A DNA stretch of 64,000 nt. It comes from Paratinospora sagittata. Lineage: Eukaryota; Streptophyta; Magnoliopsida; Ranunculales; Menispermaceae. Position numbers and translations under genes: made by a program. Shown here piece by piece: positions 10,796 to 20,561 of this stretch (its first letter is position 1; each line of letters opens with the position of its first letter). The notes under the pieces are model-generated. The model saw nothing but the letters and a program-made list of their open reading frames with translations, did no database searches and had not been told where the DNA came from. The DNA is taken from the NCBI GenBank assembly GCA_035771175.1, contig CM069597.1, positions 12,187,001-12,251,000 on the forward strand, in the 5' to 3' direction.

Positions 10796-13700
10796 ATGAT
10801 GATCTCAAAAGAATGACACAATCTCAACAAAGGATAATATGGAGCGATGATGACGATCCACTTTATTTATTTATTTATTATTTCAAAAATCAATAATATC
10901 TTTTCACTTGTAATTTTTGACAAATAGGATAGAGATTTTCAGGGTTTAGAGTTTAGGGTTCGAGGCATTTATAAGGCTTTAAAAACATTATTTTTCAATA
11001 TCCACAACAAATAATGTTGTTTTCATAAAAATAAAGATTTAAAAATAATGTTCATTTCTAAATATTAAATAATAATTTTAAAAAAATATTTATTAATATT
11101 TTTAGATATTCAACACAATTTCTTAGTAATATTTTTAAAATGTTATACAATAGTAATACAAATTTATTTTTCTATTTGCAAAATATTAAACAACTAAATT
11201 TAACATTAAAAATTTAGTAATTTTAATAATATTTTTTAAATATAATTCTCATTCAATAGGATTTAGGGCTTTGGTTTTTTGGGTTTAAGGTATAGGACTT
11301 GAGGTTTATGATTTAGGGTTTTGATAATATTTTAAAAAATTATTTTTCAACATTTACTTTATGTAAATTTAAATTTGTAAAAAATCAAGATTTAAAAACA
11401 ACGTTTCATTCTAAATATTAAAATAATACATTTTTTAAAATATATATTATTAATTTGAAATATTTAACACAATTTCTTAATAATATTTTTTAAAATAATA
11501 TGTCGTAGAGTAAAAAAAAAAACTACTTCTCTTTCTTGCAAAAATATTAAATAATTAAACTTAACTTTAAAAATTCAGTAATTTTTTTAATATTTTTCAA
11601 AATATTAGTAATTTAGGTGATACAACCCACCCAAATTCAGTCCACTAGTTTGTCTGTCATGATTCCTTCTTCTTTTTCTCGTCTTTCCATAAAAATACAT
11701 ATCAATACACATCACGCATCACTATACAAGACTTCTATGCATGAACTGCACATCTCATTTGCCTTGATATATATAAAGTTAACTGTATACTTTGACTAAA
11801 ATTATAGGGTTTTATATAATTACTCAACTACTAAGGATAAAGGACGCTTTTGGGGCATAATGAGTGACTTTTCAAACAAAAGTTGTATTTCTTAAAGTTA
11901 GAGGACTACAACGTTTTGGAAAAGTGCTAGCATTAAATGCATTATAACCATGAAAAATGTTAGCATTAAATGCGTTGTAACCGTTTTATAGTGTTTTACT
12001 TTTATTATAAATAGATTTTCTAAAGTAAGAGGCTTATAACATTTTATTAAGGATAATTATAACATTTTATTAAGGAGAATGCTATTTTGACTGTTATAGT
12101 TATAATTTCAAGTGCAACTACACACTCATAATTATTGGATCATTTATTATATACCCTTGATATGTGTAACATTCATCTAATGATTGTAAGTGTGTAATTG
12201 TACGTAAAATTACAACTACAGCAATCAAAATAATATTTTCCTTTTAGTAAAACGTTAGTTTTAAATGCGTTGTAACTGTAAAAAATGCTAGCATTAAATG
12301 CGATGTAACCATTATACAACGTTTTATTTTAATTATAAATATATTTCTTAACAATATTTAAAAAAGAATATATAATAAAGAAATAAAAAAATAATTTTTT
12401 TTCAAAATATTAAACAATTAAATTTAAATTTTAAATTCTTTTGTAAATTTAATAATATTTTAAATATACAATTTTAAACAAAAACGATTTTGAATTTTTA
12501 GGGTTTAAGATTTAGGTCTATATTTATAAATTACAGTAAAAAAAGTCACAACTGGTTAGGTTTATATTTATAAATTACAGTGAATTTGATGTATTTTCAA
12601 GATTAATTTGTACTAGGTTATTTTAAAAGTTAGGGATATTAAAAAAATTATTGAGTATATTTTCATGAAATTATGAAATTATGACACATTAGGTTTATTG
12701 AGTGTATTTTTTTTTAATTATGTTATATTAGGTGTGTTGGGGGAGCAAGAAAAATGAAGTATTGAGTCATTTTTAAAAATTTGTATTATACTTGGTGTAT
12801 TTGTAAAAGTAGTGAATGTTAGTTATATATTGAAAAAATATAATAATTGCATGAAGTTTCAAAATTATGATAATTAAACGGATTCTTTAAAATTAAGAAA
12901 TAATGTTGCACATTTCATAATTAAAAAAATATATGTATTTGCAAAATTTACAGAAGATTAGTAAGATCAAGAAGTTGAGGTTCCTTATTCATAAGTTTAC
13001 AGATGATTATGTTTTGATGTGTACGTATATATTTTCACCTTATCAATATAGTTATACTTGTTTTTTTGTATAAAAAAACAAAAAAAATTGTTTTAAGATT
13101 ATAAAATTACGAGAGTATATTAGTTTAATTTTATAATTAGGGCCAGCCAAAACAATTATAGATGATTACATATAAATTTTTTTTTTTTTTTTTTTGAAAC
13201 ATGGGTTAAGTGTATCTCAAATTCAAAAAAAACTTGTGTGTTTTTTAAAAATCCCCGTCTTCAGAAAATACTAGTGTATGTTAAACAACTTCTATAAATG
13301 TGTACATTTTTCAAGATTAAGGGAGCAATAGAAATACTTGGAAGATTAGCTGTATTATTCAAAACTTTGGACAAGTAGATGCATTCTTATAATTTCATAT
13401 CATTAGGTGTATTTTTAAGAATGAATAAATAATAGGCTTATTTTTAAAAATAACAGATGATTACGAGTAGTTTTTAAAATTGATGCAAGATGTATTTTCA
13501 AAATTACAAAAGTTTAAATTTATTTTCTGTAACCAACATCTTTGGTTGTGTATTCTAAAATTATGAAAAAATAGGTATCTTAAAATTATAAATTTTTAAG
13601 ATAAATATGTACGTTTTTAGCTTAGATGTATTTTTAGATTATATATAATTATAATCTAATCTAATACCATAAAAGTTTTATATTTTATTTCCGCCACGTC
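10796..13700. other. AT-rich intergenic DNA, no gene seen
   Basis: Very AT-rich with many short A/T runs and telomere-like 'ttagggtt' words around 10950 and 11280 that are too sparse to form an array. Two similar blocks (10985-11230 and 11335-11600) share words such as 'aacacaatttcttaataatatttt', suggesting an old local duplication. The one distinct element is the foldback at 12066-12235. Confidence 0.6.
12066..12235. mobile_element. Foldback MITE, about 170 bp
   Basis: The left arm, 'gctattttgactgttatagt' then a segment with 'caactacacactcataat', pairs imperfectly with the right arm ('attgtaagtgtgtaattgta', 'attacaactacagcaatcaa'). The central part contains 'ggatcatttattatatac'. Similar arms occur in the element at 17435-17600. 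No coding capacity. Confidence 0.55.
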
Positions 13701-13924
13701 AAATCAATTTCGGCCCGCTTAATCCGGAACAAAGTTACGTTCGCAACCAAACAAAACTATATGTTCTCGGTTGGCGAGGCGAGTAAAATCGACCGAATCA
13801 GATCTAAATCTAGGGTTTGGTTACGCTTTATTCTCCGTGCTATCTTCTATTATCATTTTAGGTTTTTGGTTCTTGGTATTTTTGGCCCTTTTTCTAGGGT
13901 TTACGAGATCCGTTTCAGTTGGAG

Positions 13925-14038
13925 GTGGCGACTGCAGAAGTTGAGTTCAAATGCTTCGTCTGCGGACTAGCATCGGCGACCGACGATCAAACTCTGTCGA
14001 GAGTTTTCGTGCAGTTCGGAGAGATCGTCGAATCAAAG
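13925..14038 (+). pseudogene. Glycine-rich RNA-binding protein (RRM) first exon, start codon lost
   Basis: The frame reads ATAEVEFKCFVCGLA then 'DDQTLSRVFVQFGEIVESK' and stops at a donor (aatcaaag|gt at 14038/14039). This matches the first exon of plant GRP7/GR-RBP proteins: the RRM N-terminus with RNP2 (normally CFVGGLAW), with the first intron after the 'DSK' position. Where the family starts ATG GCG, this copy has GTG GCG at 13925. RNP2 also has Gly to Cys and Trp to Ser changes. No second exon with RNP1 ('GFGFVTF') is found downstream. About 160 bp of leader-like sequence precedes it. It is a captured or truncated 5' gene end, not a working gene. Confidence 0.75.
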
Positions 14039-14058
14039 GTCTGTTCTAAAGAAGCTAG

Positions 14059-14515
14059 TTTGAAAGAACTTGGGGGACAGCGATCGTGCAACTGCGAAAG
14101 AGTATAAAAGTAAACCCTCAGATCTCAGTATTCCTTTCAAACCCATCTTCCAGTTTTCTGCTGTGGATCGGTAAGATATATTTAAGGATCTAATATAACG
14201 GATTGCCCTTCTTGGCATTCTTTTCGACCTTACTCTTCCGTGTTTCTTTTGTAGATCAATAAATATCTCTGATCGGCGGAGCATTTTGTAGATAGGAAAA
14301 AGAGGATTTTGAAGGAATTTGGAGGGCAGCGATCGTGCAGCTGCGAAAGAGTATAAAAGTAAACCTTCAGATCTCAGTCTGCTCTTCCAGGTATTCCTTT
14401 CAAACCCTTCTTTCAGTTTTCTTCTGTTGATCGGTAAGATATATCTAGATAAGTCTCGAATCTTCTCCACATTTCTTTCGGACCCTTCTTCTTCCATTTT
14501 ATTTTGTAGATCAGT
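14059..14515. repeat. Two-copy tandem duplication downstream of the GRP exon
   Basis: Unit 1 (about 14059-14290) and unit 2 (about 14310-14515) share 'cagcgatcgtgca.ctgcgaa', 'gagtataaaagtaaacc', 'tcagatctcagt' and 'gatcggtaagatatat' in the same order, with roughly 85% identity by eye. Unit 2 has a small insertion (ctgctcttccag). The duplicated part lies in what would be the first intron of the GRP-like gene. Confidence 0.8.
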
Positions 14516-16700
14516 TTCTTGATATGGATTGCTTTGCCTTAGTTCTTGGTCCGTAGTCATGGCACGGAGTCGTCTTGAGCAAGCCGATATGTGGTTGGCT
14601 CACTGATAAATGTGTCACTACGATCGTAGGATATAGAATAGTTGGTAATGTCGACGAGCTTCAGAAGATTCGCTAAAATGGATAAATCAGCGAGGTTTAG
14701 GTATTTCTAGGTTTTTGTTTGGTATTGGGATACTGATCAGAGGCAATCAAGGCCAAGTAGTAGCAGCCATGGCCCAAAGTGTTAGGAACCTTTTCTTCTG
14801 ATGTAGCTGAGGCAATTGGAGTCCAATGGGTGTTGATGTTTGCAATCGAAACAGGGAGCCCAGTAGAGATTGTGGAAGGGGATAATGAAGATGATGGTGA
14901 ATGATTTCCACCGTTCTTCTGAATTAGGGACCATTATTGAAGACTCTACAAATTTAGCAGCTGTTATAAATGATGTAGTATTGTCTGAGGCTTGTCCTCA
15001 TCTATTTTTTTAAAAATTTGAAAATCTTTATAGTTGCAAAAAAAAAAAAAAAAAAAAAAAATTGAAAAATTACAGCGTTGTCATGGCAACAGTTAACTTT
15101 GGTGCGTGTAGTTAGTCTAAAAGTGGGTCAGTAGACCAATAGTTCTTTTTAATCTTTCTTTCTGTTTTTACTCTTCGTCAATCCATGAGAAGTATGAAGC
15201 GTCTCCATTGTTCATTTCAATTATCATGGATCAGTCTTGTTCAGTGTTTCACCTAGACATTGGAGTTATTATCATAGATCAGTATTTTTTTTAAAATTAT
15301 TCTGGCTATAAACTCAATATTATTCCCGCTCCAACTCGTTCACTTGTCCTTGCACTCACCTTCTTCCTCATGTTCATTTTCACGATCTCCCTTGTAGTCG
15401 CTCTCGCTCTCAACATTTTTCAGAGATGGAGAGCAAATGTTTTATGTTCAAACAGCCAAAATAGGCTCAATCATGCCTCAAAGTTTTAGTAGTACTCTTC
15501 TTTCCCCAGCCATCTACAATTAAACATGAAAGACTCAAAATCTCACATACTTTCACATTTACCTGCAACTTGAAATTTCATATCTCTTGTACTGCAATAT
15601 GCTATGCATCAAATCTAATGCAATGGTATCCAGTATTCAAAGGTCTCTCAGGTACCTTTTGTTTTCATTTTGTCTCATACCATCCCTAGCTCCCTGATCC
15701 AAAACATGTACAACGTACACTATAACACTAGACCACTCAACTATGATTTGAATTTGTTTGCCTCTACCACCCAAACTCAGTTATATAAGTCATAAAACAT
15801 TTACATGACATATTTTCACGAGCAACTTAACTTCCACAACATCCTAAGTATCCTCTAGATTAGTAACATCCCATACTGCCACTGATACAAGACATGTTAT
15901 GGTCGAGGTTATGAAAACATTCACCACTCCACAACCTAACTAGAAAGTTTCAAACTCTAACCTATACCCCAAAGTCTTAAACTAATGCTCGTGTTTTTAA
16001 AAGCGATATACCATTCCACTGTCAATCTCTGATCAAATACTTGCTTTTTGAAAATATCCTCCGCTAAAAAAATGTTATATTATACTTACCAGTCCATTTT
16101 TTCCCCAAGATCTGATAATTGCGGTCTAATCCCAATTTGTCGTACTCCCTTCCTAGATGCGCTCAACACATGACACAAATCACGAGCAAAACCTATCTCC
16201 AACTAGGTTGTCTAGAGAGGTCTAATCCTTTTTACAAAATGAGATCCATCTAACTCAATGAAAAACGAAAATAAAAAATGCCTTATCAAGGAAGAGGAAA
16301 AAGGAAAACAAGAGCAAGCAAGCCAACAAATAAACAAACAAAATAAGTACATAGATGAATAGATAACAATTTCTTTAGTGCTTGAATTAACACTACAATC
16401 TGTGCATAAACAACCGACGGGAATGCATTCGTTCCCAAAACACGCAATGCAATGCCTAGGGCTTTTCAATCCTATTGCAAGAAGAAACTTTGAAGAGAGA
16501 ACCAACTCACCTCAGTTGCCCCCAAAATTTCGATTACGACAATCTTATTTCTTGAAACACACATTAATGAAGTTACGTCTTGAAATTCAAAATGAAATCA
16601 GAAACAAAAGAGTAATAATAATAAGAAGAAGTCTATTAGTATTTCAGATTGGCATGAGAAGTAGATTACGAAGGAGGAGAAATTAGGGTTTTAGCAGTTA
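14516..16700. other. No gene recognised between the GRP and U2A' first exons
   Basis: Contains only short unrelated ORFs, a poly-A run (15039-15060) and ordinary AT-rich DNA. I looked for further GRP exons on the plus strand and further U2A' leucine-rich-repeat exons on the minus strand and found none. Confidence 0.5.
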
Positions 16701-16701
16701 C

Positions 16702-16783
16702 CTCGAAGATCAAGTTCATGGTCACCAACTGCATTGAAGAAATGAGGGCATTTCCATATTAAATCTGCAGTTAACCTCACCAT
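16702..16783 (-). pseudogene. U2 snRNP A' (U2A') first exon, isolated
   Basis: Minus strand from ATG at 16783: MVRLTADLIWKCPHFFNAVG… ending ELDLR plus one base at a donor (cgag|gtaac) at 16702. This is very close to the conserved start of plant U2A' (MVKLTADLIW.SPHFFNA….ELDLRGNKI), the leucine-rich-repeat partner of U2B'' in the U2 snRNP. A CAG/CAA-rich leader lies upstream. The following exons (NKI…, LRR region) are not found in the 2.6 kb below. The exon is intact with a functional-looking donor, so it came from genomic DNA rather than a retrocopied mRNA. It is a truncated gene or captured fragment. Confidence 0.75.
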
Positions 16784-17434
16784 TGTTGTTGCTGCTGTTG
16801 CTGCTTCTGTAACTTTAAATCTTTGAGCTGTCCTCGTGAGGATACTTAGCTAATAAACCCCATTCTTCAACTTGTGGAAGTGTAGAAAATAGAAATAGCG
16901 GCGACGTAGCGACCAATGGACTTGAATGTCTAACCCTGGCGGGGGTTCAAACAATGAAGGTTGCGTAACGGGCAATTATAAAATTAAATTAAAATGCTAG
17001 AAAATTACGATTATAATTTGATTTGTTGTATTTTTTTATTTTTTTTTGTGAGGGGAATTATTGTATAATTTTAATTATTCGTTATCAAACCAAAGCAATA
17101 ATTTTAATTTATTTGAAACTAGTGTTTGTATACGTGCATTGCACGTGAATTTTATTAAAATAAAATATTTTTTATTAGAAAAGAATTATATATATTGTCT
17201 TTTAATATTATCAAAATGACTAAATTTTTTTAAAATATGAATAAGGAAAATTAAGAGTAAAACTTATAAATGTAAATGAAGAAAAAAAATGTTTAAAATG
17301 TACGGTATAGGTAAAAACTGAAAATTAGCTATTGTAAAAATATTATTTTAACCCTATTAAAAATAAAATTAATTTTTCAAAAATAAAAATAAGATAAACT
17401 TTCAAGATATTTTGAGTAGAGAAAAAGAAAAATA

Positions 17435-17600
17435 TTGATATAACTGCAAAAAAATACAACTACAATGTAACTAACACATTTATGTTCATTAAAGTATTTA
17501 TTGCAAACCTCGAAATGTGCAAGTTATACACATTCAATGAACATAAATGTGTAGTTGCATTGTAATTGTATTTTTTTTTTACAGTTAGATTAGCATTTTC
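17435..17600. mobile_element. Foldback MITE
   Basis: The left arm, 'aactgcaaaaaaatacaact' followed by 'acacatttatgttcatt', is mirrored by the right arm 'gaacataaatgtgtagttgc', 'attgtaattgtattttttt' and 'acagtt'. A partial second copy lies at 17655-17765 (same arm, then 'gtacggctcacatattttga'). The arms resemble those of the element at 12066-12235. Confidence 0.65.
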
Positions 17601-17806
17601 CTAATAAGAATACTTGAGGTAGGTGATGGTGAAGCTTTTTCTTTGGGAAATGATAATCTAACTGCAAAAAAAAAAATTATAATGCAATTACACATTCATG
17701 TTTATTGAATGTGTACGGCTCACATATTTTGAGGTTTGTAATAAATGATCTAATGAATATAAGAATATTTTAAGAGAAAAAGGAAGAAGAAGATGGATAT
17801 AGACCT

Positions 17807-18175
17807 TGTTTGGTAAAGCTTCAGCTTATAGTTTTTAGCTTATGAAAAAGTGATTACTACAAAAGTGATTTTTAAAAAATTATTTCCACCTTGTTTGGTA
17901 AATTAGCAAAAGTATTTTTGAAAATTATAAAATTGTTTGTTTAAACTTTACATAAGTGATTCTCCCATGAATTGACAAATTTAAGGGTATAATCGTCATT
18001 TTTTTTTAAGTCGCGGAAGCTAAAGTCAAGAAACTGATAGCAGGCAGCTTCTCCAAATCGTAGAAAATTTATAATTTTGAGCGATTAGCTTTTTTTCTAA
18101 ATGACCCCTTTGTGTAGATTTTGCTTCAAAAACAGTTGAGAAACTGTAGAGAAGCAGTGCTAAATAGGGCCATAA
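17807..18175. mobile_element. Short hAT/Tourist-type MITE
   Basis: Begins 'gaccttgtttggtaaagctt' and ends 'cagtgctaaatagggcc'. The end, reverse-complemented (GGCCCTATTTAGCACTG), resembles the start in the 'tttggta/tttagca' manner seen in many plant MITEs. Internal inverted copies of 'agcttcag/ctgaagct'-like words are present. The target duplication is unclear. Confidence 0.5.
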
Positions 18176-18293
18176 TAACATTGATAGAGGGTGGGTTCTC
18201 TCTTTTTTGTTAGTTTAAGGCTTGGGAAAGGCCCTAACAGTAACAATGGAGGACAATAGCGAGCGAGGGCACATGATAGAGATAAATACCTCG

Positions 18294-18640
18294 TCACAGG
18301 AGATTAGCAACATTGGATGGCAGTTCCTCAATGACCCTTTGCAGTTCCTCAAAAAAGCATCCTTTCATCGTCTCGGGTCACAAAATTGATAGCTACACCC
18401 TTTTTCCCAAATCGCCCACTACGTCCAATATGACGGTGTAGGTAGTTCTCTGGGTGTGTAGGGTAGGGAGGTCGTAGTTTATGACAAGGGAAACTTGTTG
18501 GAGTCCGGACATCGATACCACGGGCAAGGAGTGATCAACAAACACTCTTGAAGACCCAGATCGGAATTCACGCATGATAATATCTCATCTCTGGTGTTCT
18601 GGTCCATGTTTCTGTGAGTCGCTGAAACGGTGTGGTCACC
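18294..18640 (-). pseudogene. eIF4A C-terminal fragment (antisense to HPPK-DHPS)
   Basis: Minus-strand frames reproduce the C-terminal helicase lobe of eIF4A, the DEAD-box RNA helicase of cap-dependent translation: [17 protein letters not shown] (about 18635-18585), [15 protein letters not shown], '[13 protein letters not shown]', then after a frameshift '[20 protein letters not shown]' and the terminal IEELPSNVANLL with a stop at 18294-18296. Motif V ([10 protein letters not shown]) is destroyed, an indel splits the '[13 protein letters not shown]' block (motif VI), and about 10 residues near DIQKFYN are lost. No introns are visible in the piece, so a decayed retrocopy is plausible. Its 5' edge lies inside the leader exon region of HPPK-DHPS. 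Confidence 0.9.
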
Positions 18641-18791
18641 TTCTTCTTCTCCAATTTTCTGTTTTTTATTTAATATCCAATATAAAAAAGGTGAGATCGA
18701 TGTAAAACTACACTCTGCGCTGTTGCATCACATCTACTGGAGGAAGAAGAGGAAAAAAAAAAGGAGACTTAAGATAACGCTTTTGCAATTG

Positions 18792-19055
18792 GTAAGCCAA
18801 ATTGCATCTTTAGCGTACATCATTTTAATACCCTGAAATCAACATTAATGGATGAATGGATGGTTTTTAATCCTTTTCAGGGTCTAAAGGAAACATACCT
18901 GACACTCACATGAAGATATTCAACAAAATAATTGCTTTTAAATGTCGACACAAACAAGTGATCAAGCATACTAGAGGTGATCCCTATTCACTCTTTTACC
19001 ATCCATATTTATGAAATTTGTTACATTTCAGAGCAATTCTTATGTTTCATTGTAG
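18792..19055 (+). other. 5' leader intron of HPPK-DHPS
   Basis: The donor 'ttg|gtaagcc' at 18791/18792 and acceptor 'ttcattgtag|cat' at 19055 bound a 264-bp intron that ends 3 bp before the ATG. The same intron is preserved in the pseudogene copy (from 3722), which supports its reality. The upstream exon is open in frame for 54 codons (18630-18791), including a Lys/Arg-rich run, but has no in-frame ATG, so I treat it as untranslated. Confidence 0.6.
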
Positions 19056-19058
19056 CAT

Positions 19059-20561
19059 ATGAAAGTTATTCAATTCCACACTGCAGCAGCAGGTCTTTCT
19101 GTCCTCCATTCGTTCTCTGATGCTGATGCCTCAGTGGAAGTTCATTCCCTTAAGCAGGAAGTGGTAATTGCTATGGGTAGTAATGTGGGCAATAGAATTC
19201 ACAACTTTAATGATGCCTTGAGACTAATGAAGAAGTCGGGGATTGACATCACGAAACATGGGTGCTTATACGAGACGAAGCCTGCATATGTGCTCGATCA
19301 ACCGCAATTTCTTAACACAGCAGTTAGAGGTTTCACCGAACTTGGTCCACATGACTTGCTTTCTGCACTTAAGAAGATTGAGAAGGATATGGGTAGAACT
19401 AATGGAATTAGGTATGGCCCTAGACCAGTTGACCTGGATATATTGTTTTATGGGAAGTTCAATATCCAATCCGAGACTCTTACTGTTCCACATGAAAGAA
19501 TTTGGGAGAGACCTTTTGTGTTGGCCCCTTTAATAGATTTGTTAGGATCAGCTATAGATGATGACACTGTTGCAAGATGGCATGCCTATTCAAGACAAAC
19601 CGGTGGGATTTTTGAAGCATGGGAGAAACTTGGTGGTGAATCTCTCATTGGAAGAGATGGGCTAAGACGGGTTTTACCCATTGGAAACCATTTATTGGAC
19701 TGGTCAGAGAAGACACATGTAATGGGTGTTCTTAATTTGACCCCAGACAGTTTCAGTGATGGGAGGAAATTTCAATCCGTGGAAGCTGCAGTTTCCCAAG
19801 TCCGGTTAATGATCTCTGAGGGAGTGGATATTATTGATATTGGTTCGCAATCTACACGACCATTTGCACCTATGATATCAGCAGAGGAAGAACTAGATAG
19901 GTTAATGCCTGTCTTAGAAGCTGTTCTCAAGTTACCTGAGGTTGAGAGCAAGCTCTTATCTGTGGATACATTTTACTCAAAGGTTGTGCTTGAGGCAATA
20001 AGTAAAGGAGTTCATCTTGTTAATGATGTATCCAGTGGGCAGTTGGACTCTGATATGTTCAATGTTGTGTCAAGTCTGGAGGTTCCTTATGTTATGATGC
20101 ATATGAGGGGTGATCCATCCACAATGCAAACTAATGAGAATCTAAATTATGAAAATGTATGTAAGCAGGTTGCTTCTGAGTTGTATTTACGTGTGAGTGA
20201 TGCAGAATCATCAGGAATACCGGCTTGGAGACTTATTATTGACCCTGGTATTGGATTCTCCAAGAAAATTGAAGACAACTTGGATATTCTCTTTGGTTTA
20301 GCTACCATTCGTGACGAGATGGCAATGAAGAGCTTGGCTGCTTCTCATGCACCCATCTTGGTTGGACCTTCCAGAAAGAGATTTCTTGGCGATATTTGCA
20401 ATCGTCCTAATGCCACTGAGAGAGACCCTGCGACTATTTCTGCTGTCACTGCTGGGGTTTTGAATGGTGCAAATATTGTTAGAGTACACAATGTTAGAGA
20501 TAACTTGGATGCTGCAAGACTTTGTGATGCATTGCTTAAGCGTAAACAATCTCATTCGTGA
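19059..20561 (+). CDS. HPPK/DHPS: Bifunctional HPPK-DHPS (folate biosynthesis)
   Basis: A 500-residue bifunctional enzyme of plant folate synthesis, normally mitochondrial. HPPK pyrophosphorylates 6-hydroxymethyl-dihydropterin and DHPS condenses the product with p-aminobenzoate to dihydropteroate. Seen: HPPK domain about 34-165 with GSNVGNR (40-46) and signature RYGPRPVDLDILFYG (118-132). DHPS domain about 217-495 with GVLNLTPDSFSDG (223-235), DIGSQSTRP (260-268), MHMRGDPSTMQ (347-357), DPGIGFSK (395-402), GPSRKRF (436-442) and RVHNVRD (475-481). Length fits the plant family (about 500-515). Start: ATG 3 bp after the acceptor of a leader intron. The N-terminal 33 residues before the HPPK core are poor in Arg, a weak mitochondrial presequence, so a cytosolic form or an unseen alternative first exon is possible. 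The body is intronless. A truncated copy lies 15 kb upstream. Confidence 0.97.
   Translation: MKVIQFHTAAAGLSVLHSFSDADASVEVHSLKQEVVIAMGSNVGNRIHNFNDALRLMKKSGIDITKHGCLYETKPAYVLDQPQFLNTAVRGFTELGPHDLLSALKKIEKDMGRTNGIRYGPRPVDLDILFYGKFNIQSETLTVPHERIWERPFVLAPLIDLLGSAIDDDTVARWHAYSRQTGGIFEAWEKLGGESLIGRDGLRRVLPIGNHLLDWSEKTHVMGVLNLTPDSFSDGRKFQSVEAAVSQVRLMISEGVDIIDIGSQSTRPFAPMISAEEELDRLMPVLEAVLKLPEVESKLLSVDTFYSKVVLEAISKGVHLVNDVSSGQLDSDMFNVVSSLEVPYVMMHMRGDPSTMQTNENLNYENVCKQVASELYLRVSDAESSGIPAWRLIIDPGIGFSKKIEDNLDILFGLATIRDEMAMKSLAASHAPILVGPSRKRFLGDICNRPNATERDPATISAVTAGVLNGANIVRVHNVRDNLDAARLCDALLKRKQSHS

Noticed and set aside
10950..11320. Telomere-like TTTAGGG words
   Set aside because: Only a few scattered copies, not a tandem array; common in AT-rich plant DNA.
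14033..14560. 175-residue minus-strand ORF across the tandem duplication
   Set aside because: Its internal repetition simply mirrors the DNA duplication, it lies antisense to the GRP intron and has no family resemblance.
18630..18791. In-frame N-terminal extension of HPPK-DHPS through the leader exon
   Set aside because: The frame is open and in phase across the intron, but it has no ATG (it begins GTG) and overlaps eIF4A-derived DNA, so a 54-codon extension is more likely chance.
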